NCBI GenBank assembly: GCA_023362775.1
Contig: JALMGJ010000005.1
Coordinates: 91,534,421-91,598,420, forward strand
Length of the DNA: 64,000 bases
Origin: Charina bottae
Taxonomy: Eukaryota; Chordata; Lepidosauria; Squamata; Charinaidae
Direction: 5' to 3'
Position numbers and translations under genes: made by a program. Positions 43,003 to 54,520 of this stretch are shown here, piece after piece. Within the stretch, counting starts at the first letter, position 1. The number at the start of each line of letters is the position of its first letter. The notes beneath the pieces are model-generated. The model was not told the DNA's origin. It did not search any database and worked only from the letters and a program-made list of their open reading frames with translations.

Positions 43003-44008
43003 CTGTTGTTATTTGGTCATTGACTGCATTATATCCAAGTATTGTCCTTACTATAGTTTTCCCGATTAGGAAAGCAACACGGTTCCTTCTTGTTCTTTTC
43101 ATGTGTTGAGTAATAAACATGATATTCTGATTGAGTGTCCAATTCCGACCCATTTCAATTCACTGATGATTAACATGTCAAATATGTAGTTGATTCATTT
43201 CATCTGTCACTGTATTGAGCTTTCCCATGTTCATTATTCTTATGTTCCATGTTCTGTCTTTGCCGCTTCAGAGTTTCTGTTCCTGCAGCACAACATCAGC
43301 AGGTAGACATCCTGAAAGCTTTTATCTAGCCATGTCACAAACACCATTAGTACTCTGAAAGATCCTCAGCTCTTCCTCAGTAGAATGTTGAGAGCTATCC
43401 GACCTGAGGGGCCCATCATCTGGCACTATAGCATCAATCATTTTATATTTTCTATCCATGTGGTTTTCTTGGTAAAAATACAGGAGTGGTTTACCATTGT
43501 CTTCTCCCACACAGTATGAAATGATGCCTTTGACATTGTCGCTAAAGTAAATCTTCCTATATTGCTGCTGGCCAATATAGGGGCCAGCTGGGAGTATAAA
43601 AGATATCTTGGCATAAACTCCCAGCATTATTTGTACATCCTTCCCAGGAACACACAGATACCCTGCCATGAGCAGCCAGCATTGCATGACTTGGGTGGGG
43701 AATTGATGATAAGGAATCAGTAAAGTAAGGTCTGATGCTACGTTTTATTGGACTTTAAGGATTATGGTGTAATGAATTATACTGGATTTTTAAAATGCAT
43801 GACGCTTCATGTGTCTTCAGGTGTTAGAAGCAGACTGTAAATCCTATAAATATGGAAATAAATAAGAGCAAGTTCCACCTAGCAAGATTTGACAGTTTGT
43901 TCTCATGGTAAATTGAACAAGTGCAGTGAGATGCCCTATCCTTAACCAATCATTTCCTATGTGAAGAAACTGTATGTTAATAAACAATACCAATTATATA
44001 TAAATATA

Positions 44009-44110
44009 TATATGAGCCTCCCCCAACCTGGTGCCTTCCAGAATTTGGGGACTGCAGCTCCCGTAATTCATAGTACGCATGCATTGTTATGGTATTTCTG
44101 TAGAAACAGA
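44009..44110 (+). mobile_element. hAT-like MITE fragment
   Basis: CCTCCCCCAACCTGGTGCC, TTCCAGAATTTGGGGACTGC and AGCTCCCGTAATTC match the start of a common squamate hAT-type MITE. The right half is missing. Confidence 0.45.
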
Positions 44111-44529
44111 TTAATATGGATTTGATTGGTGTGATTCTTCCTGTACAATATTTTATTTAATACACATACAGAGAAGTTCGTACATCAGTAAAGCACTACA
44201 CAAAAATAATTTTGTTGCAGTCTTCAGGTATTTTTGTTTTGTTTCATTTTGTCAAAGTGAAGTCCTGTTTTCTGTAATTAACAGCATAGTGTTCTCCTTC
44301 CTTTGTCCAGGAAAGACATCATTAGGAATGATAATGTCATGACGTCACATGGAGACTGATTTTTCAATCACACAGAACCCAACATACGTACGCACAGTTG
44401 TTGTGTTATCACCATGGATTTCATGATGAAGCTGGAATGATTTGGTTGACATCTGTGGGAAATACATACATATATATCCCAGTTTTAATGTCTGAATAGG
44501 GACATAAAAAGGAAGATAAAAAGGTCCTG

Positions 44530-44645
44530 TGGAGTCCTTGGTGTTCTCTGAGCTTGGTTGTTTGCTTGCAGATGTTTCATTACCCAACTAGCTAACATCA
44601 TCAGTGACTCCACAGTTCAACCCTGAGCTACATATATTCCCTTCT
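44530..44645 (-). mobile_element. Second-family PLE terminus, rearranged
   Basis: The terminus is present but circularly permuted: GTGGAGTCC heads both the CTTGGTGTTCTCTGAGC block and, inverted, the end GACTCCACAGTTCAACCC. The hammerhead-like part (44566-44612, minus) has the canonical CTGATGA and GAAAC with ATC. Confidence 0.7.
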
Positions 44646-45336
44646 ATTGGGATAAAAAGGTCCCTTGTACAGCCAGGGTTGCAGGGATTATATTCAAAGA
44701 TAACAGTATTCTTGCAGGGGCCTGTTCTCCATGTGTGTGTCCATGTGTGTAAAATCAGGGTTGTCTTCCTGCTGCCCTGAAATCCTCCTCTTTCTGAGGA
44801 TTCTGTCTGAGTAGCCTTGCTTAAAACTGACACTGCAATTTCTCTGTGATGTGCCAGGGGTGGGAGGGTGGAGGCAACATAACTGAAAAATGTAATGTAA
44901 GTCCTAAAATCAGTGTATTACTAGGATGAAAGACATGCAGCTGCCTCCATTACAACCTTCAGTTGTGATCTAACCACCCTGCCTTTACAATCCTCAGTCC
45001 CCACAAACACATTAAAATGGGCCCTTGAGCCACTCAAGTATTGGTCACCCCTGTTTTAATTCATTGTTGCCATGATTTATATAATCCATTCATTTTCCTC
45101 ATCTTCGGTTGAGTTAGGAGGCAACAAACATGCTTTCTGAGGGAAGGCATATCAGCCCAGCTAGATCAGCAGGAGGGGCTTTTTTGAAGATGTTCTTGTT
45201 GCCAAAAGCTGAGCTTTCTGGTATTCAGAAGCTGTCTGCTCCTGGTTTGGTGTCAAATTATGGAACGCTCTACCCAGGGAGATACGTTGGGCCCTCATTC
45301 TCACAAAAACAGGGGAAAGGAAGAAGGTATTGCTTT

Positions 45337-46355
45337 GTCCAAACAAAATTCCTGCGATTAATTTTGGCCGCACCCAACGGTACAGCAAACGCCCAGTTAA
45401 GGCTCGAGACAGGAATGCCATCAATTCAAGTGAGGGCCTGGAAGCTGATGATAAATTATTGGCTAAAAATCCATTTTTTTTCCAGTTGGTTTAACTCCTT
45501 TAGTCCTAGCAGATAATTTCTCTTCACCCTGGAAGCAAGCAGGAGAACACAAGCTGGCTTCGTATGGACTCTCTCTTTTCTTAATATCATTAGGCTATGA
45601 TCAAGCCAAACAAATAGTCACCCAAAGAATAAAGGACATGGAGTTCCAGAATGAACTTAGTAGGCTCCCACAACATAATAGAATCTGGATAAACAGGGGC
45701 GTATGGGAACCAGCAAGATATCTCCTAAATCTAATGTTCCCTAAGTTGAGAATTGCATTTTTTAAAGCCAGATTCAATATTCTCCCATCTGCACTACTCC
45801 AAGGCAGATACAACAAAGTCCCCGTAACTGAGCGCATCTGCCCATGCGGTGAAATGGAAGTAGAAACTATTTTACATGTACTGTTACACTGTACATTTTA
45901 TAGGGATATCAGGTCAATTTACATTGAGCCCCTAATAGAAAAACTCCCTGGGTATCCAGATAATTTTTACGTTAATTATCTACTTCAGGATTTAAAAACT
46001 TATATTACGTGTACAGTTGCCAAATTTTGTGTTGCTGCAATGAAAATAAGACAAATCCAGACGAACAAACAATTCCCTGTTTTAAATGTATATTTTTAAA
46101 TTGAAATATTTTAATTGATAATTTGTCAGGGGATATACAATTTTACTTTTATGTTATAATTTCTTATTGTATAACTTCTAGGCTTACCCCATAAAAGTAA
46201 CAAATGTATTAACACAGTAATAGCAGAGTGAATGCTGTATTATTATGTGATATATTTTGTTAGTTTGTAGTTTATTATCGTATCTTCTGATTGTACTTTG
46301 TCTCTTTTTATTTTAAATTTTGCTGGTCATTGACCGAAATGAAATAAACTGTAAA
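45337..46355 (+). mobile_element. Unassigned LINE 3' end, nested
   Basis: A perfect 13-bp duplication, AAGGTATTGCTTT (45324-45336 and 46356-46368), bounds the last kilobase of a non-LTR retrotransposon. Its 3' end reads GCTGGTCATTGACCGAAATG then AAATAAACTGTAA. It differs from L2-like, BovB and RTE-like elements in this window. Clade unresolved. Confidence 0.82.
45340..46099 (+). pseudogene. LINE ORF2 C-terminus with CCHC-type knuckle
   Basis: Two open segments lie in different frames (45340-45516: AQLRLETGMPSIQVRAWKLM; 45638-46099, 153 codons). The second has a cysteine-histidine cluster, ICPCGEMEVETILHVLLHC, spaced C-x-C-x9-H-x4-C, the nucleic-acid-binding knuckle found at the end of many LINE ORF2 proteins. 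Only this end of the protein is present, so no catalytic residue can be judged. The frameshift lies between 45500 and 45640. Confidence 0.75.
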
Positions 46356-46530
46356 AAGGTATTGCTTTCCCCAAGCTTTCACTAATTGTTTTAATGTTAT
46401 TTTATTGCTCTTGATTTTAATGTTGGCAGTGATTTTAAGGATATGTATATGGAATTTTGTATTTAGCTTTTGGTTTCTTTTAATTGATGGAAGACTCTTG
46501 AACAAACAAAGGTGGTTAGAAATTCAATCA

Positions 46531-47623
46531 TAAATGAAATCAGCAAAACAAAAAAACAGCAAACCTATTGCTGTACAGCTTTGAAAAGACACTTCTATCA
46601 CTCACACACCCTAAAAGAGGATTATGGGAAATAATTGATCTACGGGAGTCGATTTGTCTTTTCAGTGGATAGCAACCATCTTTGAGTCAGGTTTGTATTC
46701 TGTTTTCACCATTCAGCTTCTCTGTGCTGAATTAAGTGAGGCTGCCTTCATTTCGGAATTTTTTCTGCCTCCCTGGGTCAAAGAGTTATTAGTATGCTGA
46801 ATGAGTTTCCATCAGAAATCAAAGCAGGTTAATATGTGACACCAATCTCTGTGTGCTACTCTAGGGTGTTTAGTTATGAGTTTAGGTTCAGTAGGCTGTA
46901 AAGTAAAATAAAATTGTCCAAAACACAAAGACAGTTAAAAGCTTTATGCTGTAGGAAGCAGCTTTACATTCTCAAGAGCCCAGCAAAGGATTTTGGTTGA
47001 GCAAAGACCATCAAATTCCATCAGGCACATTTGGGAGTTTAACGTTCTCCAAGGACCTTCACTTGCATTTGAATGCACCCAGCATACAGCTGCTCCTTGG
47101 CGTTAGCTCAAACAAAACTCAACTATGAAGATAGCAAAAAGGGACCTCCTATAAGCTTGTGAACCTCTGAAGAGGAAAAGTTTAGCATCCGATGGAAGCT
47201 GCTGCACATGGAAACTTAAAGCTTGGTGAGACTTGCTCCTCACACTAGATGTCGACACTAGATATTAAATTGCATAACAACAGTCTCCAACAAAGATTAT
47301 TATTCAGACTTAAGTCTGTGAGAAATGCAAGCAACTGTCCTTCTGCCAGATGAAATTATTCTAGGGAAGAAATTCACAAGGGAAAGCTCTGTTCTCATGT
47401 TTCCTGCTGTCTTCTTCTCTGCAAGACAAGTAACACACTGATCTGGGGGGTTTACTCTTTAAGGGTCATCCTTAAGGGATTTGTTGGACCATCAGACATC
47501 CACCAAAGATAGATGTCTTACAGAAAGCATTTTCCACCACTTGGGGTTACCACACAGACCACACTCATCATGTAGTGAAGGACATATTTTTTTCCAGCTA
47601 TGCCATTATTTTCACAGAGGAAC
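46531..47623. other. No recognisable feature
   Basis: Nothing assignable. Confidence 0.35.
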
Positions 47624-47633
47624 ATTAAGCACA

Positions 47634-47756
47634 TATATGTCTATGAAGGTTCTCAGTCATCCAGGTGGAATTGTCTGTAGCTTGAATCATGTCAACTGGA
47701 TTTCTATTTTCTCAGTGGAAACGTTTCGCTCCTTATCCAAGGAGCTTCTTCAGTCT
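47634..47756 (-). mobile_element. Solo PLE terminus, third family
   Basis: The sequence is the reverse complement of 17485-17600 and is bounded by ATTAAGCACA (47624-47633 and 47757-47766). It contains only the terminus with its hammerhead-like core at 47708-47756 (stem GCTCCTT/AAGGAGC). Confidence 0.8.
47708..47756 (-). ncRNA. Hammerhead-like core, third family, second copy
   Basis: Identical in core to 17480-17530 (CTGAAGA, 7-bp stem, GAAAC, GTT). Confidence 0.5.
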
Positions 47757-47869
47757 ATTAAGCACAGATAGTTACAAACTGTATTACATGAGTAGGAATA
47801 ATGGGCTATGAATAGAAAGTCCTGAAGCACACCTACTGTGGGTATAAGTAGTCCCCCAAAAGTGCTTTT

Positions 47870-48115
47870 TTAATTGATTATGTGCCTTCAAGTCTGTGTC
47901 GATTCTCAGAAACCACACAGGCCTTCTACAAGATGATCTTCACCCAATGTGGTCTTTCAATGGTGCACCCATTGTCACTGCAACCAAATCCATCTCCTTT
48001 GCTGCTGTTATCCTCTTCTTCTCTTTCCTTCCATCTTTCCTAGCATCACACATTTTTCCTGAGAGCTAGGTCATCATATAATGTGTTCAAAATATGATAA
48101 TTAAAGGTGCTCTTC
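47870..48115 (-). mobile_element. Ancient RTE-type LINE 3' end
   Basis: On the minus strand, degenerate coding (MLGKDGRKEKK-like) is followed by a tail containing GACTTGAAGGCACATAATC. Same family as 33155-33480. Confidence 0.6.
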
Positions 48116-48886
48116 CCATTCTGATAATGTCAAAAATAGGTTCAAGGACATATCCATTCACATCAGTATAATACCAAGCAATTCTAGGTAGGTCAACTTA
48201 GCTATCTCTAGATTTTTCCTGCATACTTATTTATTCACTGCATTTTTAAACCATCCATAAACCTAATTCCTCTGGCTGTGGTATACATATAATCCTCCTT
48301 ATAAATAAACAGCAGGAAATCTACCTAATTTTTCATGCAGGGTTTCTCATATACTGTGAACCTACACTCAACTGTTGATGTGGCCAGAACTTGACTGTGG
48401 ATGCCTATTCAATGCCAGAACAGCAAAAAGTTATGTTGGTAAGACAATGCATACCTTAGATGGAGTGACCGATTCAATGGTGATTTGACTGAATTGTCCC
48501 ATCAGGAGATCTACACAACATTTCCTTATGAAGGTGAACCCAAGCAACCTTGATATTATGCATAATAATTATATAAGTATATACAATATGATCTCCCCAG
48601 CCTTATGTTTTGTAGTGTTGTTGTGACCTGCTTCCCATCCCCTTTCTCTACATACAGAGTCCCCTTGTGGGAAGATGGTGCGGTAAATATAAATCGAACC
48701 ATAAACAAACAAATAAATACTAGATATTAGAATGCTTCACACAATATTGAAATAATCTTATTATAGCGGTAAAGAAACTCTTGGGACAAGCTTAATTTTT
48801 GGTGACTACATCTATGCAAGTTCCTTGACAAAATTACAGAAGTGGTTTGCCATTGTCTTCTTCAAGTAAGCACTTTTTTGGACATG
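48116..48886. other. No recognisable feature
   Basis: Nothing assignable. Confidence 0.35.
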
Positions 48887-48898
48887 CCAGTCTATATT

Positions 48899-49035
48899 TG
48901 TGGTTTATTCGTTCAGTCGCTTCCGACTCTTCATGACCTCATGGACCAGCCCACGCCAGAGTCTCCTGTCGGCCGTCGCCACCCCCAGCTCCCCCAAGGT
49001 CGAGTCTGTCACCTCCAGAATATCATCCATCCATC
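48899..49035 (-). mobile_element. RTE-BovB 3' fragment with 12-bp duplication
   Basis: CCAGTCTATATT (48887-48898 and 49036-49047) bounds a 137-bp BovB end, a very short 5'-truncated insertion. Confidence 0.93.
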
Positions 49036-49047
49036 CCAGTCTATATT

Positions 49048-50626
49048 ACTAGTTTAGAATTCTGATATTTTCCAGTGGTCTGCTGTTGCGCTGCTAATCA
49101 GGGTCAGCCCTACTCTATTGAATATTTTAAACACACACACACAGACACACTTTGCAAAGTGGATGCTTTACATATCTGAGTGGTTTCACCTTGCTTTTAA
49201 ATAGTTCAAAGGCACTCGGAACACCAAATGCCATATGCAGTCAAGAAGTGGACTCTAGCTCAAGTGCTGATCCAACTGAAGCATGACAGAGTGCCATTTC
49301 ATCTCACCAGACTAGGCAAGAAACATTTTGAAAATGATGGGACCAGAAGACAGGAACATTAAATGATAAGAAGGGCTGTTTCAATATCTCAACATGCCAG
49401 GTTTTTACTTCATAAAAATGACAAGTCCTTCACTAGCAGTCACGGAAGAAATATATTTAGATCCAGAATGTTGCAGACAGATAATAATTCCAGATACTGT
49501 TTTTCCCCCACCCTTCTGATTTAAGAATTGTGATACACTATATACTAACTTGTGGGGTTTTTGAACAGTGAGATAAACTGATGGATACATACCATACCTC
49601 TAAGTTAAAGATTCTGCAAGATATGAAGAAGTGAAAACACACTAATATATCCTCATGTGGTTGTCATGCCTAATTGATAGAAGGATTGGGCAGCTCTGCT
49701 CCTTTAAAAATGATTTTAAAATGGCTGTAACTTTGTAGCACATCTCTTTTGGGGAAGAGGTAAGAGAAGTGTGCATACAATCACACTGTACAAAATTACC
49801 TCTACACATAGGGATTTCTGCAGGCTATGGTCAAAAAAGTCAATATAGCAGCCAAGATGCATACAATGTTGGACAGACAGATGAATCAAATGTTACAAGA
49901 AAATAAGAACAACGACCAATTGGGGGAGTTAAAAAATGATTGAATGTTGGAGACAATCTCTAAGAAAATTGTTATGTTGTGTAGCTGTGCTGTTTGGCAA
50001 GAAACCTGCCATATTACCAAAAAAATAGATGCAGGAGCTTTGGAGCGAAGCTTCTTCAAACTCTTTCCTAACAAACAACAACCCAGGAAGATGGCTATGA
50101 AATTTTGTCCTTATACAGAATTAAATTACACTTTGCTGGGCAAAAGATTTCTCCAAAGAAATATTATTGAAATATTACTGAAAAACTTCTGATGATCAAT
50201 TCTCTGGGGTTACCATTCCGCCTTTACCTTAGGGAACCTTTACCTTAGGGCGGATTCCATTTATAAGCATTTTGGCTTCCAATTATTTTAGCTCTAGCAA
50301 CACCAAATAGACTTACTACCCCCTTCCTAAAGTAGGATCCATTTCCTCTGATCCACAATTACATGACACCCATTAGCAAACCCTAGGTTTATAGTAAATC
50401 TTTCCTATAGATTTGTACATTTGCTTATAGATCTTGCAAGCTGGACGTCCGCTACTGTATATGGATTAAGGTTGCAGTTTGTATTATTAACTCCATATAT
50501 AAAAATGGTAATTGAACCCCAGGAATTAAGAACCTTTCCTGTCACCCCAGCCACATTTATTTTGTGCATGATTCCATGACAGTTTGTTCCATGACAAAAG
50601 TTTAAATGCTATTAAGTACACACTTG

Positions 50627-50663
<37 letters not shown>

Positions 50664-51300
50664 TTTCTGCATGCGCATTCCCCATAGCAGATCTGACCTT
50701 GAACAAAATATGTGTAGCTATTTATTGGAGGGTTTGTCATTTCAAATTGGGATTTTTAAAAAAAAAAATGACTCTGGCCAGTTTTGCTCGTTAATGATCC
50801 TCCTGATACTTTTGAAACAAAAGGAACCAAATTCCAGCTAAATCTTTCAATTTTGTCTAGCCAAATCCCCATTGGCTTTTAAAGTGGATAAGCTGTGCTT
50901 CAGTATTATACATATAAACCCCCTTGTTAGCCTAGCAAGATGGTGGAATTATTGGAGAAATACAGGGGATTAAAAAAAAAGAAGATGCAGTGAGGCCTCG
51001 ATTTTCCCTGCCCCCTAAAATCTAGGGCTTGCATCCAATCAGTCCGTATCACTGTTTTCACTGGACATGTTCTGAAATCTGGAAACAGAGTGTTTGTATC
51101 CCCTGACAACTTTTTTTGACATGCCAGTCACACTTATTGGTTCCTCTCTGCAGGGTCTAGCTTGAAACCCCTTCTGACCATAGTTTTCTAACAACATGGA
51201 CTGACAGTATGCAATAATGGTGGGATTTGGGTCTATACTCAAAGGGAGGGAAGAATACATAGACATATCTGTGCTCTCTTGCATGCAAACATATTTCCAC
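49048..51300. other. Unassigned DNA with (GT)n at 50629-50661
   Basis: Apart from the GT microsatellite no feature is recognised. The frame at 49944-50192 has no domain. Confidence 0.4.
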
Positions 51301-51305
51301 TTAAG

Positions 51306-51440
51306 GCACCCTTCCCCAACTTCAGCCCCCTCCAAATATGTGGATTTCCAGTGCTGGAATTTCCAGCCAGCATGGCTCCTGCTGAGAATTCTGGGAACTG
51401 AAGTCCTCTCAATCACAGAGTTCCCAAGCTGGGCAAGACT
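51306..51440 (+). mobile_element. hAT-like MITE fragment
   Basis: CACCCTTCCCCAACTTCAGC, then CCAGCCAGCATGGCTCCTGC and GAATTCTGGGAACTGAAGTC are typical blocks. A reversed, more decayed copy lies near 51670-51768. Confidence 0.5.
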
Positions 51441-51669
51441 CAGTCAAATGGCAGCTAACAACCTGGGAAAGGACAATGGAGGCCTCTAGCCAAGAGGACA
51501 ATGTTTATTTTCTCTGAAAATATTTATCCTCTACTTTTCCTATGAAAGTAGCTTCCATTAGTCCATGTAGGAGAAGAAAAACACCGAGACTGGGTATTCC
51601 AACAAGACAATCAGAGAATTAAAAAGTCAAGGAACAGTGGAATATCTTACAAAAGCATTTGTGGTCAAT

Positions 51670-51768
51670 TATTCGGCAGGTTTTGGATTGCAAGTTCCAT
51701 AATTATCACACTTGTTGACTGGGATTTGGGGATTTGTAGCCTAACTTCAGACTGGGGAGGGCTGATGC
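51670..51768 (-). mobile_element. hAT-like MITE fragment (reverse)
   Basis: Blocks GGGATTTGTAGCC and CAGACTGGGGAGGGCTG are the reverse of the element at 51306. Boundaries unclear. Confidence 0.35.
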
Positions 51769-52281
51769 AGAATGTAGCAGAGAGATGTTTCTCACTTGGC
51801 TAGGTCTAACCCCTAATGTTCGTGAAGAAAAGCTATTGGACATAATTGGCTTCACTTAGCTTAGCTTTCACTTGATCTTTCCTGGCCAATCAAGCAGGAA
51901 ATTATAATTATTTGTTTATACTAATTACTATATGTCATTAATTAGAATCAATTTAATTGTGTATAAACAATTTAAACGTTGTGTGCACACCTACGCACAT
52001 ATGCACATGCATGGTAAGAACATTGGGAGTTCTGTGAACTACATCCCACCTCAGAACAAAACTTTTGGGGATTTTAGGAAAGCTTGTCTAGGGATGCCCA
52101 TGGAAAGACTCTAGCAGTGAGAGGCCTTTGATCCATCAGGGTCTCTCTTCCATGGAGAGGAAGTTTATGCCCAACACTTGCCAAGCAACTGGATGCCCAG
52201 GATGTGTTTTTGCTGCAAGCCCAGGTTTCATGCAGAGGTTTCAAGGAGAAACCATGATGATGCCTCATATACAGTATTAGA

Positions 52282-52333
52282 ACATCCATCCATCCATCCA
52301 TCCATCCATCCATCCATCCATCCATCCATCCAT
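52282..52333. repeat. (ATCC)n microsatellite
   Basis: About twelve ATCC tetramers at the tail of an L2-like element. Confidence 0.95.
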
Positions 52334-52570
52334 TAGATTTATCACCACCCACTCCCCCAAAGGGGGACTCTGGGCGGTTTACAATAAAATATGATTAATT
52401 AAAATAAAACTATAAATAAGTTAAAATAACATTCAAATAAGACTTATCCATATAATAAATATGATAAAATCCAAGTGGCAGAGTCTTCTTAAAACTGAGG
52501 GAAAAGGGTACTCTAAGGCGCTAGCCATCCCCAGGAATGTACACCCTTCATTGCACAAAGGATGTGCGTT
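52334..52570 (-). mobile_element. L2/CR1-like LINE 3' end
   Basis: CACCCACTCCCCCAAAGGGG and GACTCTGGGCGGTTTACAAT mark the reversed tail hairpin, followed by the A/T-rich 3' region. The adjacent ATCC array is at its 3' end. Confidence 0.65.
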
Positions 52571-54026
52571 ATGCAACTTGCATTACATAATGGAAGCGAT
52601 GATATGATGATATGCATGATGTCCCTTGGCCCCAACCTGGCCTCATACAACATAACTTGAGACAATCTTTGAAGGGGTGTTGTGGCCCCAGATTAAGGTG
52701 CTTTTCTTGCTCGCCCAGGAAATGCACAAAAGCTCCTGATCTCAAAGCAGAGGGACTGGCCCAAGGAGTGTCAGTGTTCCCCTGTAAGGTCCTTTGTTGG
52801 TGCAAAGTGGATCCAGGCTGATCCCCGTATGCCTAACGGGCAGATCTTGCAATGCAGCTCACCTTTGTTTGTTCTTTTTGTGTTATTGTCCAATGTATCT
52901 TTCGCTTGATAGCTCACTCTCAGTGTATGGTCGGAGGTGGAGGCTGTGATTAATCACCGTCTCCCAGTCTCTGTGTTATGAATGCAACAATGGATCAATA
53001 CCGACCAGATCTACAGTTCATTTTCTAATTCCAAGAGGAGATTTATATATAAGGAAATAAAAAATGCATGCCACGGTTTTCTAGAACCCAATTTATATCA
53101 TTCTAAATTAGAGCCCTACTCTGGATTGTCTAAACATTTCACATTATAAAAAGGCACAATGTAAATGCAATTTCTCCACCATGAGCTTTAGAAAATATGT
53201 TGTATTCTTCCTTTAAATCAGAATAATTGGAATAGGAAGCTAGCTATGTGAATGCAATACTAGCTGTACTCTAATTTAATTTTTCCTTCAAGCTACTGCC
53301 TCCCTAGAGTTTTATCAAGGAACGTCTTCCACTCTAAAGGCTGCAGCCACAAGCTCATTTACCTGAGAGTAAGCACCACTCACTTCAGTGAGACTTACCT
53401 CTCAGTAAACATGTTTAGGATTGCAGTTGCTCAAGACATGATGCCTATTCATTGTGAATGCATTTTCCTTTTTATTCACTGCATATGATGAATTCCTACA
53501 TTACCTTGAAACGTTCAATAAACAGTTTTTCTTTTGTTACTTTTTTAATCCCTTTCCTTCAAAGCTAAAAAAGGAAAACCTTAGCATTGGTTCTGTTTAT
53601 TTTAAACATACGGTTTTCTTCAGTGAGTATTTTCATAGCTGGAGAATCTACTTTCTTAAGGGACACGTTCTCTCTGGCTGAACTAATGGATCCATATTTA
53701 AAAATGTATATAGTTAAAACAGTGCGCAGACCAGCAAATCCTTAGCAGTGAAGGCCCTGATCTAGGGCTGGGGAGAAGTCAAGGAAGTCAAGAAGTCAAG
53801 AACTGCAGGAAGCAGTTGAAACAAGCAAAATATCAGGTGATGCATCATAATCCAGACCTCACCTCTGTTGTAAATTCAAAACATCTATGGACGCCAACAG
53901 AAACTTGGGTTTGAGATTTGGGAGATGAGTGACACACAAATTGCACAAACAAATAAACTTCTCTGCCCAGAGGCCTTGAAACAGCTAGAAAAAAATTATG
54001 GAGTGTCACCACAAGACATATTGGTA
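52571..54026. other. No recognisable feature
   Basis: Nothing assignable over about 1.4 kb. Confidence 0.35.
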
Positions 54027-54301
54027 GTGGTGAGTGGGCTTGTGTGTTCCCAATGAACCCTGTGAGCGAAGCCGTCGGGAGTCATGTACTCCTGGCAGGG
54101 TCACCCATGGCGGTAAGGTCCAGGGGGAGGAACCAGACAAAGAACGATCCAAGAAAGACCTCAACGGCAGAACAGGCGGAAGATAACAAGGTGTATTGTT
54201 ACAACGGCTGCGAAGGCGGATGAAGGCTGCAGCAGACAAAAGGTCACCAATCGTCATGGTATCCATGCCATTGGATTAGAACCTTTTTCTGTGAAGGTTG
54301 T

Positions 54302-54520
54302 GTGCTGATCGTTGTGCACCGATCTCCACACATAAAACAAATTCACGCACAGGCGTCTTCCAACCACACCAAACCCAAAACAACCAAAAGTCCCATGGCG
54401 ACTGACGAATGGCAACGGGGGCAGGACTGTGAAATCCGGAAGCTCCTAGTCATGGACCAGCACATGGGCGGTGGATACGGATTCAGTCGCCCTGACTCAA
54501 GGATCGAGGCAGTTGAGTAG
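54302..54520 (+). CDS. Small upstream ORF of RTE-like LINE (72 codons)
   Basis: Same frame as at 34980-35198. It starts MLIVVHRSPHIKQIH and ends DSRIEAVE, overlapping the long frame by 50 bases in another register. Retention in both copies is partly expected from their recent common origin, so this is not strong proof of function. No domain recognised. Confidence 0.45.
   Translation: MLIVVHRSPHIKQIHAQASSNHTKPKTTKSPMATDEWQRGQDCEIRKLLVMDQHMGGGYGFSRPDSRIEAVE

Larger units (their letters stand above)
41830..43690 (-). mobile_element. Ancient RTE/BovB-like LINE relic
   Basis: On the minus strand, blocks occur in LINE order. From 43690: a leader peptide (YCVGEDNGKPLLYFYQENHM, DDGPLRSDSSQHSTEEELRI) similar to the BovB leader. 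Near 43137: an endonuclease block (RTRRNRVAFLIGKTIVRTIL) similar to HRRNGVAFIINNKVAKAVL. Near 42400-42200: the KNLRKELNKEIQRVVRRGKKQYF linker in broken frame. Near 41990-41870: an RT-like INGISTGILQATEKESVKVL. The family is a diverged cousin of BovB. A PLE fragment interrupts it at 42736-43002. Confidence 0.65.
45090..46530 (+). mobile_element. L2/CR1-like LINE end (split by another LINE)
   Basis: Before 45336 the peptide in broken frame reads an L2-type ORF2 end (NYGTLYPGRYVG, equivalent to a LWNxLPxEIR-like motif). After 46356 the T-rich 3' region continues. The block AAGGTATTGCTTT is shared at both junctions. Confidence 0.6.

Noticed and set aside
45130..45516. 128-codon frame read as one protein
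   Set aside because: It is a fusion across a nested-insertion junction: L2-like C-terminus up to 45336 and another LINE after it.
54001..54030. Possible target duplication for RTE-like copy 2 (GACATATT versus GACTTATT)
   Set aside because: Too short and mismatched to call; 5' truncation is certain but the duplication is not.
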